Positions 12,112-24,217 of a stretch of 64,000 nucleotides of DNA are shown in pieces. Within the stretch, counting starts at the first letter, position 1, and each line of letters starts with the position of its first letter. Location of the stretch: the NCBI GenBank assembly GCA_036874045.1, contig JAZBRI010000011.1, positions 1,302,001-1,366,000 of the forward strand, read 5' to 3'. The notes below the pieces were generated by a model. The model saw nothing but the letters and a program-made list of their open reading frames with translations, was not told the origin of the DNA and made no database searches. Source of the DNA: Cymodocea nodosa (taxonomy: Eukaryota > Streptophyta > Magnoliopsida > Alismatales > Cymodoceaceae). A program made the translations under genes and the position numbers.

Positions 12112-12947
12112 CTAATCGTCAGAATAGGCACTACAACAAATTGTAAGAGAGAAGTCATCACCTGACACAAAACTGGTTTCTGCCACTGTAGCCTTTCCTT
12201 TGTTCATCAACTTGGGACAATGTGATTTCCAATGCCCTTTCTCCTTACAGTAATTGCAAGTATCCCTATAGTACTTGCCCTTCGACTTGCTTCTACTTCT
12301 ATTTTTCCCTCCACCTTGTCTCTGGCTTCTTCCTCTATTCTCTTGTTGCTGAGCTGAGAGGTCAACACCACTTGCCTCGTTTCTACCTTGCACCATGTGC
12401 TTGAGCTCCTTGGAATGAAGGTTGGACCTCACCTCTTCCAGTGTAATTGAATCTCTTCCAACTACATAAGACTGAACAAAATTTTCATAACTCAACGAAA
12501 GTGAGCAAAGCAAGATAAGAGTTGCATCTTCATCTTCTATGATCACTCCAATATTCTTGAGTTCCATCAAAATAGCATTTAGCTGATCTAAATGCTGCTT
12601 GAGAGGTACACCTTCGTTCATCTTTAAAGAGAACAGTATTTGCTTTAACAACAATTTATTTGTTAAAGACTTAGTCATATACAAAGACTCAAGTTTCTAC
12701 CAAAGACCTGAAGAGGTAGATTCATCTACTACTTCTATTATAACTTCATTAGACAAACACAACAAGATGGTGGAGTGAGCTTTCTCCTCTTACAATTCAA
12801 ATTCTAGCTAATTTCTGTTCAGAGTGGTTTCCTTATTCAAAGGAGCCCAAATACCTTGTTGCTTTAGAAGTGCTTTCATCTTAATTTGCCATAAGCTGAA
12901 GTTATTCTTACCATCAAACTTTTCTATCTTCAACCCTGAAGTTTCAT
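12112..12947 (-). pseudogene. gag: C1 gag
   Basis: Copia-type gag. The N-part has KIEKFDGKNNFSLWQIKMKALL. The central capsid-like block has LYMTKSLTNKLLLKQILFSL, HLDQLNAILMEL and YENFVQSYVVGRDSITLEE. The basic C-part ends in a CCHC knuckle CNYCKEKGHWKSHC. The N-terminal third has several stops, and no in-frame start codon is obvious. The long leader from the PBS (13490) to here holds no recognised coding. Confidence 0.82.
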
Positions 12948-13490
12948 TTTTTCAAATCAACAAACAACCAGCAATACACATAATAGTCTGATTTCAACAA
13001 ACACAATTTTACGGCAAGGTACACAATGGCAAGTAATATTTCGACAACAATATGCTACTGAAACTACTGATTTCAACGAAATGCAATCAGTCACAAGCCA
13101 AGCACAATACTTAGCACAAAATAGTAGCAAATACTTGCACAAAACAAGCACAAACACCACAATCACAAAATGCCCAAAATTCGACAATCAAGAATCACAC
13201 GTCTAGAAAACTACTATGCCCTAGCCTGACGCCTCTTACTGTATCTCTCTGGATACGAAACTTCAGACCACAAAATTTTAAAGGTAGGAATTTCAGGAGG
13301 CTTACAACACGTCCTCAAAATTTGGGATAGAATGGAGCACGGATGTGGAAGGCGCACGAGTTAACATCAGAACGTGTAGACTAGCATCGGCGACGACAGC
13401 AGGTGTGGCAACGGTGGCGTCTCTTGCGGAAGTAGCTTGATCCTTGTTGAAACTCTTCAAAACTTCAAATGCAAGTTCGGAGATGCCCAA
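12948..13490 (-). other. C1 leader between PBS and gag
   Basis: About 540 bp without a credible gene. Small open frames here are low complexity and do not match retroelement proteins. It is most simply the untranslated leader of C1. Confidence 0.5.
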
Positions 13491-13506
13491 CCTGGCTCTG
13501 ATACCA
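13491..13506 (-). other. Primer-binding site, tRNA-Met type (C1)
   Basis: The reverse complement reads TGGTATCAGAGCCAGG, the classic initiator tRNA-Met PBS of plant copia elements, 2 bp from the LTR end. Confidence 0.93.
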
Positions 13507-13508
13507 GT

Positions 13509-13886
13509 TGTTATGCCGAGAGGTCACACAAAAACTAAACATCCAAGGGTGCATGGAGAAGAGATTCACGAGGAAGGGAGATGTACCTGTGGAGAATCAG
13601 AAGAACAACAACAAATATACGTGATTCCCCAAGATGGGTATGTCCATGGGTGATCAATCTATCGTTCTTTGCTTGCTATATGGTTGCTGGTACAAATGAG
13701 GAGGAAGATAAGAGAGCTAGGGATTTGGCATCGCCTTCTTGGTCGGCCATCATTCCTCTTTATACAAGTTAGGGGCAACGATGGGTAATACCCAAAAAAG
13801 ACAAGTTTGCCCCTTTACAAATTATCAAAGAAATACAACCATATACAATGACAAATACATATACATGATGGAAGATACAAACATCA
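13509..13886 (-). repeat. C1 5' LTR (~0.38 kb)
   Basis: On the minus strand it ends in GGCATAACA next to the PBS. The other end is placed at about 13886, where similarity to the S2/S4 LTR family starts. That outer boundary is approximate, as no second C1 LTR is present to compare. Confidence 0.65.
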
Positions 13887-14470
13887 CAATTTGAATTTGA
13901 AATTAGTATGTGAGATTATGGATTATGGATTAAGTGGATGAACATACTGAATGTGAAGTCATAGTTCGACTACTATAAATACATGGTACGAGTTACATTA
14001 CAATCATCTCAATCTAAAATACCAAATATGAGTATTCAAAGTATTCAAGTTAGAATATTCAAAACCAGAAAAATTCTCCAACATCAGAAGAAGTTTGAAT
14101 TCCAAGCAATTTTAGAAAAGGAGCTGTAATGCAAGAAGTCTAGGAAATTCGACAATTGGAGAAGAAGAGATACTGAAGTTGAGCAAAAGGAAGGAAAATA
14201 AGTTATGTGCATAAAGATCAGGTTTTATACAATTGAAATTAGTTCAGAATAAGGATTTTATTTTCTCTTTGAATTGTATTTTGAACTTTATTTTATAAAA
14301 ACCGACAAGTAGGGAATTGTGCTGAAAAGTGATTGTAAATTCTTTCTTTAAGTTAATAAAGACTAGAATTTCATTTGTGAGTGTTTTTGTGCTCTTGTTT
14401 TATTTGCTAGTAATTTTTTAATTGCTAAAGACACAATTCATCCCCCCTCTTGTGATACTATGATCCTACA
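13887..14470 (+). repeat. S2 5' LTR, left-truncated
   Basis: Homologous to the reverse complement of the S4 LTRs. It contains a TATA-like ACTATAAATACA at about 13972 and a polyadenylation-like AATAAA at about 14357, and ends in GATCCTACA at 14470. The missing outer part was lost at the junction with C1. Confidence 0.85.
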
Positions 14471-14472
14471 AT

Positions 14473-14485
14473 TGGTATAAGAGCA
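14473..14485 (+). other. PBS of S2 (tRNA-Met type)
   Basis: TGGTATAAGAGCA is one base off the TGGTATCAGAGC consensus, 2 bp after the LTR end. Confidence 0.85.
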
Positions 14486-14544
14486 TTCATTTTTCTATTT
14501 AGGAATTGGTTTTTCTTGTCATTCATTTAGGATCATCTATTTTA

Positions 14545-16555
14545 ATGGATAATATTGAAATTTTGATTATGAGTGAAGGATAGACCATTACTCATCCTCC
14601 TATGTTTAAAGGTAGCAATTATGTCTACTAGAAATATAGGATGAAAGTATTCTTTTAGTCAATTGATTTCAAATTATGGAATGTTATTAGCAATCCTATA
14701 GTATTAGTTATAACTCCATATGATACTTGAACTTTTGATGAAAAGGAGTGAATAACATTGAATGCTAAAGGTTTAAACATCTTATTTTGTACTTTATCTC
14801 ATGATTAATTTAATAAAGTTTCTGCATATCAAACTACATATAAGATTTGGCATGCATTAGAAGTTGCCAACGAAGGTACTAACCAAGTTAAGGAATCCAA
14901 GATTAATATGTTAGTACATAATGAGCTTTTTAAGATGCACGAAAATGAATGTATCTCTAACATATTTTCCTATTTTCTTGAGATTGTAAATTCATTAAAA
15001 TCTTTAGGCAAGAAATTTGAGGAAAAAGACTTGGTAAGAAAGATCCTTAGATCTTTAACTAAAATTTGGGCTCAAAAGACAACATCTATTGAAGAGTCCA
15101 AAGATTTAACTACATATATTCTAGATGATCTCATAGGCAATTTGATAGCCTATGAAGTATAACATTTAGATCCAAAAGGGAAGAATCTTATAAGGGATTT
15201 GGCTTTATGGCTGATAAAGTCTCAAAAGTCATTAGTGATTTTGATGATGATTTACTTTTGTTGACTAGAAAATTTAGAAATTTGTTGAAGAAACACAAGA
15301 ACTTCAGGTTAACAAAGACATCTAGAGATATGGAGAAGAAGTCATTCATGAAGGACAAAATCCTATGCTACACAATAGGCCAGGTCATTTTCAAATTAAT
15401 TATCCTCTCAACAAAACTAAGAAGAATTCAAGGAGGAATTTCAGGAATAAGAAATTTAAAAAGAAAAGGACACTTAAAGTTACATGGGATGACTCTTCTA
15501 CTTCTCAAAGTGAAGAAACAAAGGATTCAACATCAGATAATGAATCCTCATCAAGATCAAATTCAAAAGAAAATCTAACAAACATGTGCTTTATGGCAAA
15601 TTCTAGTGAGGTATCTTCTTATCCTAATGCTAGTTATGATAGTTTTGATAGATTACTTATCGAATATAATAAACTAGCTAGAAAATATAAGAAAGTAAAA
15701 ATAGAAGGAAAGAATACTTGGGAAATGCTAGATGAATTTGAAAATAAAATTGATTTTCTAAATTTTACATTGAATAAATTTAAAAAAGAAAATCAAAAGC
15801 ATGCATAGGAAATTTTAAAGTTTACTACAATAGAAAGAGACTTGCATACTTATTGTGAAAATTTAATTACTAATAAAAAGAAAATGATTTGTGAAGTTGA
15901 AAAACTGAAACTGACTATTACTAATTTAAATTCAGAAATTGATATGTTAAAAATTAAGGTTTGTGATTAAAAAGCCACCTTAAATAAATGGAATAATAGT
16001 CAGAAAATAACAAATGAACTTAGTAGTAAAATATCAAATGTAGAAAAACATGGTATTGGTTTACACGATGCATCTTCTAAAAATTATATTTTACATGATA
16101 GTATTGCTAAAAATAATGCTTTTATTTCTAGTACTAAGAATAGTAGAAGAAAAACTATTCTATGTATAATTAGAAAAAGAGATAAATATGTCCAAGTAGA
16201 TAAAATACAACACATAGATAATAGCATACAATGCAAGAGCCCTAAAAGAAATTTTTAGAAAAATCAAGTTAAGTCATTTGAAAATTTTAATATTCTTGAT
16301 CAATTTTCTTCGTATTTGAAAAATATTAGATATTGGAATCAGTAATTAAATAATGTTAGAAATAAAAATTTCAACTCTGTTATACATAAAGATAAATGTT
16401 TTGATAATTATAACACTAAGAGTAATAAACGTAGGAATAATTATTAGAAAATAAATAAGTTGAAATTTAAAAGTATTGATTATTGTGGTATGACTCCCTC
16501 TAAAATTCTTGGACCCACTCAAAAATGGGTGCCAAGAAATAAAATCTCTTCTTAA
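14545..16555 (+). pseudogene. gag: S2 gag
   Basis: The start at 14545 has the same context as the S4 gag start. Recognisable are THPPMFKGSNY near the N-terminus, the capsid-like block (HENECISNIFSYFLEIVNSL, EKDLVRKILRSLTKIW), and a C-terminal coiled-coil-rich extension ending in LGPTQKWVPR, which is typical of Sirevirus gags. There are many stops. Those early on fall at positions where relatives have Trp or Gln. The zinc knuckle is broken by a frameshift and small deletion near 15365, and its last Cys is now Tyr. Confidence 0.83.
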
Positions 16556-16562
16556 CTATTTT

Positions 16563-18175
16563 GTAGGTGCACAAATCAAAATGGATAATAGATAGTGGAG
16601 TATCTAGCCACATGACTAGAGATATATAATTACTTATAGGAGTAACAAAGACTAAGAACAGACAAGTTACCTTTGGAAATAAAAGTAAAACAAAAATCCT
16701 TGGGTCTGGAAAGATTCAAGTAATTGAAAAGTATTTTATAAATGATGTCTTATTAGTAGAAAACTTAGGTTTTAATTTACTAAGTGTTCATGTCTTAATG
16801 AAATTTTACAAAGTGATTTTTGAAAAAGATTCTTGTAAAATTATGGACATGCATGCAAATGAAATTTTGTTTACTACATACAAGAAATGATCTATTTGTA
16901 TTTTGAATTTGCCTTCTGATATTGTTAAAGATAATGCTTGCTTAATTGCAAAATTAGATGAAGTCATTTTATGGTATAGAAGGTTAGGTCACTCAAACCT
17001 AAGGTTATTACAAAAGCTATCTAAAAAGAATCTAGTTAGAGGTTTACCTAGTATTAATTACTCGAAAGAGTTTATGTGTGATGCATGTCAATTAGGTAAA
17101 CTACATAAAACATCCTTTAGAAGTTTAAATGAAATAATAAGCAAAAGAGTATTAGAACTAGTGCATATGAATTTATTTGGACCTACCAAGACAACCAGTC
17201 TAAGAGGTAAATATTATGATTTTGTACTAGTTGATGATTATTCTAGGTTTACTTGTGTTTATTTTCTAGCTAATAAAACTGAAGTTTTTGAAATATTTAA
17301 AGTATTTTGTAATAAAGTTCAAAATGAGCAGAATGTTACAATTCAAAAACTTAGGAGTGATCATAGTATAGAATTTGATAACGATCAAATGGACACGTTT
17401 GGTGAAGAATTAGGCATAGATCATAGGTATTCATTTCCAAGAGCTCCTTCACAAAATGGGATAGTAGAACGTAAAAATAGATCACTTCAGGAAATGTTTA
17501 GAACCATGTTAAATGAAAATAAGTCACCCTTATTTCTCTAGGCAAAAGCAGTTTATACAACATGTTATGTTATAAATAGGGTATATTTAATACCCATTTT
17601 GGATAAAACTATTTATGAGATATGGTATAATAGGGTTCCCAAAATCAATTATTTAAAGCTTTTTGGTTGTAAGTGTTTTATTTTAAACACTAAGGAACAT
17701 AGAGATAAATTTAGAGCCAAATCAGACGAGGGTATTTTTGTTAGTTATTCCATTAGAAGTAAAGCATATAGAGTATATAATAAATCAACAAAAACCATTG
17801 AGGAAACCCTACATGTAAAATTTCATGAAAATTCTCATTTGAATTATAGACATGCTGAAAATATTGATTCAGAAATTCTCCTAAAAGAATCAAATGATGT
17901 TGATAGAGAAATTATCTGACAAATTAAGAAATCTAAACTTGAATGATGAAGACTTAGAAGAAAATAATGTCATGCCTATAGGAAATGTGGGACAACATAG
18001 AAATTGGCATTGTGCTTCATCTCATCCTATTGATCAAATAATAGGCGATCTTAATCAAGAAGTTAGGACTAGGTCATCAGTAGTTAACATTTGTAGTGCT
18101 TATTCATTTGTTTCTTTACTAAAACCTAAGAAAACTGAAGATGCCTTAGAAGATGAATTTTGGTATTTAACTATG
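16563..18175 (+). pseudogene. pol: S2 protease-integrase and RT linker
   Basis: The protease motif is WIIDSGVSSHMTR (DSGA changed to DSGV). The integrase has HRRLGH-type residues with CDACQLGK, then HMNLFGP where relatives have HMDLFGP, so the first catalytic Asp is Asn. RSDHSIEFDND and NGIVERKNRSLQE keep the other two acidic residues. The linker to RT ends at LTM, where a solo LTR begins. Pol is in a different frame from gag. Several stops make it nonfunctional. Confidence 0.85.
18171..18175 (+). repeat. Target-site duplication of solo LTR (left)
   Basis: CTATG, matched by CTATG at 20190-20194. Confidence 0.9.
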
Positions 18176-20189
18176 TGTTTGGGTTTTCTCAGCACTACAT
18201 TAGAAAAACCTGGATTTGTTACTTCTATTTTTACTTAGTTAATTTATCTTTATGCCTATTCTTTCTTTTAGAAGTAAACAAACAACTTTTAATACAATTT
18301 AGATATTAATTCCAATTTGTACTTTAACTGCAAGTGCACAGTGTCTATTGTATCAGTGTGCAAGTACAGGTCGATCCCACAGGGAATTGCTGACAAATTT
18401 AAGAAATTTTTGATTGTGAATAATTCAAATTTATATTCAATAAGCACTCCGTTGAGTTACAGTTAACTGAACGGACTAAGTTCGTTGAGTTATGGCTAAC
18501 TCAACGGACTATCCTCGTGGACTTAAGTTAACTCCATGAGCCTGTCTCTTCTTTATAATACTGCTATTTACAGAGGAATTCGGCCAACCATTGGGCGATT
18601 CCATAGATTCTAAATAACATTAATTAAGCTTTTTAATGCTAGTTAACATTGGATTTATCATTAAGCAATGCTAACATTCAGATGATTCAAACAGTAACCA
18701 TTAAAATCTTAAAGTTTTTTTGTACGAACCAATTTCAGTAAACTGTAAAATTAAAACTAACATAAAACAATCATAAAACTGATACAGATAACATTAATCA
18801 CGATACAACACAAACAATACAAGACTCAAATACAACATACAAACAAAGATAAATTGTTTTTGATATTTTTGTTTTGATGTGAACATGGAAATAGGCGAAA
18901 GGTGAAATGTAAAGTAATCTCACTTAACAATAAATACTTCCGACACTACTTGCAACGCGATTACACCACTAAAAATTAAACCACTTACAATTCTGTCTTC
19001 TCTCCCTATAGAATCGCGAGTGCAGAATTGCAAGATGATCTCCTCTTCAGCATATAGGCATCAACCCGAAGCCAAGGCTAAAAGCTTTACAATCTCCTGA
19101 AATATGAGTTGGCGCTTGGTGAAAATGTCTTCCCTTCCCGCAATGTGATCACTCCTGACAGTGGTTGTCAGGCACTGTGTTTGGCTCGGAATCGACCTGA
19201 CATCAGGCAAGTATCCTCACAGACCTCCAATGATTGGTGATTATGGTGGTGATAACGATGGTTGGTGTGATACTTCGGAGAATCGCCGATATTGTCTATA
19301 GAAAGCTTGGTGCTCTTCCTCTGTATACATTGGCCGTCCATCGATCACACTTTCTTCTTTTTTTCTTCTTTTCTTTTATATTTCTTCAGTAGTAATTGCT
19401 TCTGCTTGAATGATCGGTTGGATTTCCTTCCTTCAGATCAACGACGATGCTTCCTTCTCCATGCGCGATTGAATTCCTGTGTGATACGTGCAAACGTGGT
19501 TTTTCCTTCCAACTGTCTATTCCTACAACCGCTACAGTGGCATTTTAGAAAATAACTATAAAATACATGCAATAAAGAAATAAGCCGCTAACCTAACGCG
19601 TTACCTTAGTGTATACTCATGTAACTCAACTCGTACAGTTATGCTAACTTAACGAGTTATAACTTAAGTAAATCTACTAGATCTCAACACGTGTCAGCAG
19701 CAGTTTAAACATAAAATAACAATTCGGAGAGTTACAAGTATAACTATCCGATGCTTAGATGCATTTTCGGATAGTTACAGCTAACTCACCGAAAATTCAC
19801 TTAAGACATTCATTCTGGTTTCGACACGTGTACATCTGGAAATAATAAAATATTCTCTCTAAACATAACAGTTCGGCAATTTAAACATAACTATCTGATA
19901 CATATTCGGTCTGTTAAACATAACTGTCCGAATTTGTTCGGTATGTTAAACATAACTATCTGAAATATCAGAAAATTCAGATACTTAAGAATTTCACGGC
20001 CTACAACTTACCGACAGTTCATAAATGTACTAAATTAACATTAATTCCCCAAAATTAAGCAGATTCTTCAATTAAAGCATATAACAGTGCAATTATAACA
20101 TAATGGCTTAATTCTCATATGATAAGCTAAATATTATGCAATTAACCATCATTTAACCATTAATAATATGCACTTTTTCATTCTAAACA
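18176..20189 (-). repeat. Solo Athila-type LTR
   Basis: A complete LTR of 2014 bp with TGTTT...AAACA ends and a perfect 5-bp duplication CTATG, inserted in minus orientation inside S2 pol. The S2 reading continues right after it (MLDELNEVWDLV). No internal region remains, so it arose by LTR-LTR recombination. It is homologous to 5075-7244. Its U3 has two G-box modules, CACGTG at 19688 and 19825 (137 bp apart), each 25 bp from a CTTAAG (19663 and 19800). Confidence 0.95.
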
Positions 20190-20592
20190 CTATGCTAGAT
20201 GAGCTAAATGAGGTATGGGATCTAGTTTCACCCTTTGAAAATCAGTCTATAATAGGAACAAGGTGGGTATTTAGAAACAAAGTAGATCAGGAAGGACATA
20301 TAGTTAAAAATAAAGCTAAGTTAGTTGCTCAAGGTTACAAGCAAGAGTAAGGAATTGACTATGATAAAACATTTGCTCCTATTACTAGACTAGAGTCGAT
20401 ACGAATTTTGTCAGCATATGCTTGTTACATGGATTTCAAATTATATTAAATGGATGTTAAGACTACTTTTTTAAATGGATATATAAAAGAAGAAGTTTAT
20501 GTAAAACAACCTCTAGGTTTTGAAGATTCAAAACATCCTAAGTATGTTTACAAGCTTAATAAGGCACTATATGGCCTTAAATAAGCTCCTAG
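20190..20592 (+). pseudogene. pol: S2 RT continuation
   Basis: Continues the S2 RT after the solo LTR: ENQSIIGTRWVFRNKVDQEGHI, KAKLVAQGYKQE, a stop, then [19 protein letters not shown] and ALYGLK, ending at a stop and the S3 LTR. The catalytic YVDD region is not present. Confidence 0.85.
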
Positions 20593-21188
20593 TGAAAGGA
20601 CCTCTAGATTTTGATAATGCAAAAATCAATGTGAGGAATAATCTTTTGTATTTCATAGATTAATAGATAAATAGTTACAAACAGTTATAAATAGATCATT
20701 CAAAGTTGATAGATGAAATTAGAAGGATAGGTCAGTTATCAGCTTAAGTATCTAGAATGTTGCAAATTTTCGGAAGGTTAACACCTTAAGTATTTGAAAG
20801 ACCACTTAAAGACAATAAGAGAGCTCTTTGGAAAGTTACAAGGTTAACTATCCGAAAATAAGAAGGTCTTCGAAATGTTAGATAAAGGCTTGAATTCTTT
20901 AGAAAGTTAGGGTAGGTAACTATTCAAAAATCCAAGAAAATCAAAGAGCTAGAAAAGCTAACTATCTGAATAGTTAAGTCTTCACATTAAACCTGATGAA
21001 ACATTTTGGAAGAGAAAGTTTATTTTGCAAGAAATTTTTCAAAGATCCAAGATTAATGATTAAAGAAAATTCGAAATGTAAACATGGGTCAGAACGTGTG
21101 TATTTCAATGAAGGAAAAAGAAAAGACGTGAAGAAGTGAAAAACTAGTAGTGATTAAACGTGGAGGATATGCATGAAATGAAGATACA

Positions 21189-21199
21189 GTATAAAAGGC
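21189..21199 (+). promoter_or_regulatory. TATA-type core promoter in S3 LTR
   Basis: GTATAAAAGGC, conserved with the same flanks (GATACAGTATAAAAGGCATAG) in the S5 LTR at about 49506. Confidence 0.7.
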
Positions 21200-21290
21200 A
21201 TAGAATTCTTGTTGATCATTTATCCCTGCACACCAAAAGAAAAATCTTTTCAGGGATCAAAAACACCTCTTTGGGGAAAAGCTCTTAGGT

Positions 21291-21475
21291 GGAAGAAAAT
21301 TCAGTGAAGCATAAAAAGGTAAGATATATGTCACTAAAGATTTGAAGTATCAGATGGAAGAAAATTCAGTGAAGCAGAAAAAGGTAAGATATATGTCACT
21401 GAAGATTTAAAATATCAGAAGAAAGCAAATTCGATGAAGCAGAGAAAGACAAGATATTTGTCACTGAAGAATTGT
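21291..21475 (+). repeat. 65-bp tandem repeat in S3 LTR, 3 copies
   Basis: Three units starting at 21291, 21356 and about 21418, each with GGAAGAAAATTC or near and a GTCACTGAAGAT-like end. The S5 LTR has two units in the same place (from about 49651). Confidence 0.8.
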
Positions 21476-21779
21476 TGAAGAAGAAAGAGAAGAAGAAGAA
21501 GAAAGATCTCAAACAGGGAGAAATGTTTTAAATTTCGTAAATTAGTTTTCTCTATTTGTAGTTATGAAATTGTATAGATGAAACATGATATCGATGTATA
21601 ATTGCATCTACAATTTCTGAGGAGAATTGAATTGTATATTGTAATTAAAACCTTGAATAAAAATGATTTTATGAAAATAGTGTCTCAACTTGTTTTTGAG
21701 TTTTAAAGTTTCAATTATATTCAAAAATGTTGAAAAACACAATTCACCCCCCTCTTGTGTAGCCATATGATCCTACAAG

Positions 21780-21791
21780 TGGTATTAGAGC
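21780..21791 (+). other. PBS of S3 (tRNA-Met type)
   Basis: TGGTATTAGAGC, one base off consensus, 2 bp after the LTR. Confidence 0.88.
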
Positions 21792-21976
21792 TTTGTTAAT
21801 AATCTTTGATATAAAATCGATACCAACTTATTTCATATCATTGCTTATTCTACCTTCCTTGCTTTTAAATAGAAATTAATATCTGAGCATACGTTTAACT
21901 TTCTTGATATAAGGCTCAAATTGTTTTATCATTTTAGACTATTTAAAGTCAAATAGGTTGAAAAATCTAAGGTAAG

Positions 21977-24217
21977 ATGACTAGCTACTCAAATTTTTCT
22001 TTGTATGAAGGCCAAAATCTTAATCATCCTCCTTTATTTGATAGAATACATTTTGAATATTGGAAATATAGGATGACAGTTTTTCTTCAAAGTATAGGTC
22101 ATAAGTTGTGGTTCATGATTTCTAAACCATATACTCCATTATCTACCTCTTAGAATACTTGGACAATTACTAAAAAAGAAAATGAAACTCTGAATGCTAA
22201 GGGCTTAAATATTTTATTTTGTGCATTGAGTTATGAACAGTTCAGTAAAGTGTCGGCATATAAATCTGCTTATAAGGTGTGGCATGCATTAGAAGTTTCA
22301 CATGAAGGTACTTCTCAAGTTAAAGAGACTAAGATAAACATGTTCATTCATAAGTATGAACTCTTTAAGATGCATGAAGACAAAAGTATTTCTAAGATGT
22401 TTTCCAGATTTCTTGATATCATAAACTCTTTAAAATGCTTAGGAAAGAATTTTGAACAGAAAGATTTGGTGAGGAAAATTCTTAGATCCCTAAGTTCTAA
22501 ATGATCTCAAAAAGTAACATCAATTGAGGAATCATGAGATTTAAATGTTTATACTATGAATGAACTTATAGGAAACTTAACTGCGTATGAAGTTCAATTA
22601 AATGAATCATTGAATCAAAACAAACTAAAAATGAAGAAAGAAATAGCCTTCGAAATTAATTCAGATTTTGATATATCTATTGATTCGGATGAGGATTTGA
22701 TCTTGCTGACTAAGAAATTCAAGAAAGCATGGAAAGCTAGGAAACAACAAAGGAACAAAGATGATAAACCCTCAATATCAAAATCACTAAATGACAAGAA
22801 TTATTCATCCAGAAAGTATGTATGTTACAATTGTAAGAAACCTCGACATCTTTCTCCAGATTGTCCTATAAGGAAAAATGAAAAGTATAGTATGACAAAT
22901 CAAAAGAAGACAGCTCAGAAAACTCAAAAAAAATTTTATAAGAAAAAGACTTTAAAGGTCACTTGGGATGACATGTCAGAAGAGTCTAAATTTAAGGAAT
23001 CATCATCAAAATCTTCACATTCAGAAGGAGAACTAGAGTTAGCAGACGTTACTCATGTGTGCTTCATGGCAGATGAGTCTAAGGTAATATCTGATCCTGA
23101 AAGTTATTCAGATTTTAACTTTGATGAATTATTATGTGCTTATCATGCATTATTACAAAAACTTAAAGTTTGTAAACTAGAAAATAAGAATATCAGAAAC
23201 TCTTTGTCCATTGTGGAAGAAGAAAATTGTTTCCTGTCTACTACTTTAGAAAAGTTTAAATGTGATAATGAAAATCATGCTAGAGATTTGCATAAATTTA
23301 GATTTTGTGTCTTGCATGAACAAATACAGAATACAAATGCTGAAAAATTAAAGATAGAATCTAAAAATGAAGTGTTGAGAAAAAATATAAATGATCTCGA
23401 GTTAGAGATTGATAAATTAAAAATGAGAGAGCTAGATATAAATTCTACCTTTGAGAAATAGAATTTAAGTAAAATTAAGTTAGATAAACTAACTAGTACC
23501 CCTACGGTGTCATATAAATTTGGCTTAGGATTTGATTATCCTGAATCTCAAGCCAATAAAGGATTTATTAGTTGCAATTCAAGTAAATCTAAGACTAAAA
23601 TTCCTTTTATCATGAAACAAGGTAATAAATATGTAGAAGTAGGTAATTCAAGGGATGAATCATGTAGTAATAATATAAACCAATGTGATTTGTCTAAATG
23701 TACTTCTAACATGACTATTAATGTTTCTAAAAATCTTATTTCTTGTTCTGGAAATTCAGTTTCTAATGTTTCTAAAATTTTAGACAATTTAAGTAAACTG
23801 AAAATTCAGAAACCCGAGCATGTAATTCAAAACACTGGTGTTAGACCAATTACTCATTCTACATGTGATAAATCTAAAAATTCTTGTGTAGAAAAAGATT
23901 TTGTATGTACTGAAAATTCAAATACAAGTACAAAATCTTGGTACAAACTTACTGAAATGTATGAGCATGACCAAAATAAATTAACATCTCATAAAAATCA
24001 GCTTGGTCTTGGTTATACTACATCTGAAAATAAAAAGAATGATTATAAGAGCAATAATGTTATAAGTAAGTATGATGCTAATGATAAGTCTATAGTACTT
24101 ACAACTAATAAGAATGTAAACGATAATATTAAACTATTATTAAACAAAAAGAAGAAATATGCGTTTAATGAACTTGGTCCTCAACAACATTGGGTACCAA
24201 GAAAAAGTTTTTCTTAA
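21977..24217 (+). pseudogene. gag: S3 gag (long Sirevirus type)
   Basis: One frame from the ATG at 21977 to the TAA at 24215, broken by a few stops (22154, 22504, 22535 and about 23461). The N-part has HPPLFDRIHFEYWKYRM. The capsid-like block spans about 22226-22600 (KVWHALEVSHEGTSQVKE, MFSRFLDIINSLKCLGK, DLVRKILRSL). A zinc knuckle CYNCKKPRHLSPDC lies near 22830, with Gly of the CCHC changed to Arg. A long coiled-coil and Asn/Lys-rich extension follows, ending in LGPQQHWVPRKSFS. Its length of about 750 residues fits Sirevirus gags. It makes the particle shell and binds RNA in the family. Confidence 0.87.

Larger units (their letters stand above)
9671..13886 (-). mobile_element. Tork/Tnt1-like Ty1/copia element C1, 3'-truncated
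   Basis: Minus-strand element with 5' LTR, tRNA-Met PBS, gag, protease, integrase and most of RT in canonical order. RNase H and the 3' LTR are missing because the sequence switches to the Athila accessory ORF at about 9670. On the right its LTR abuts the LTR of S2 at about 13886, which it appears to have entered. Confidence 0.88.
13887..20592 (+). mobile_element. Sirevirus-like element S2, interrupted
   Basis: Plus-strand Sirevirus of the S4 family: partial 5' LTR, PBS, gag, protease, integrase and N-terminal RT, split by a solo Athila LTR at 18176-20189. It ends inside RT at 20592, where S3 starts. S2 is the oldest layer of this part of the nest. Confidence 0.88.
20593..21777 (+). repeat. 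S3 5' LTR (1185 bp)
   Basis: Starts TGAAAGGACC and ends GATCCTACA. The core promoter-like GTATAAAAGGC is at 21189, an AATAAA-type signal near 21655, and CTCTTGTGTAGCC near the end. The downstream half is very like the S5 3' LTR, while the first 400 bp differ from it and instead resemble the outer end of the solo LTR at 61976-63854. Confidence 0.9.

Noticed and set aside
13302..13660. Small frames around the C1 leader and LTR as host genes
   Set aside because: They overlap the PBS and LTR, show no recognisable domain and have no homolog elsewhere in the window.
5075..20189. 5075-7244 and 18176-20189 as the two LTRs of one element
   Set aside because: They are in opposite orientation, and the second has its own target-site duplication, so it is an independent solo LTR.
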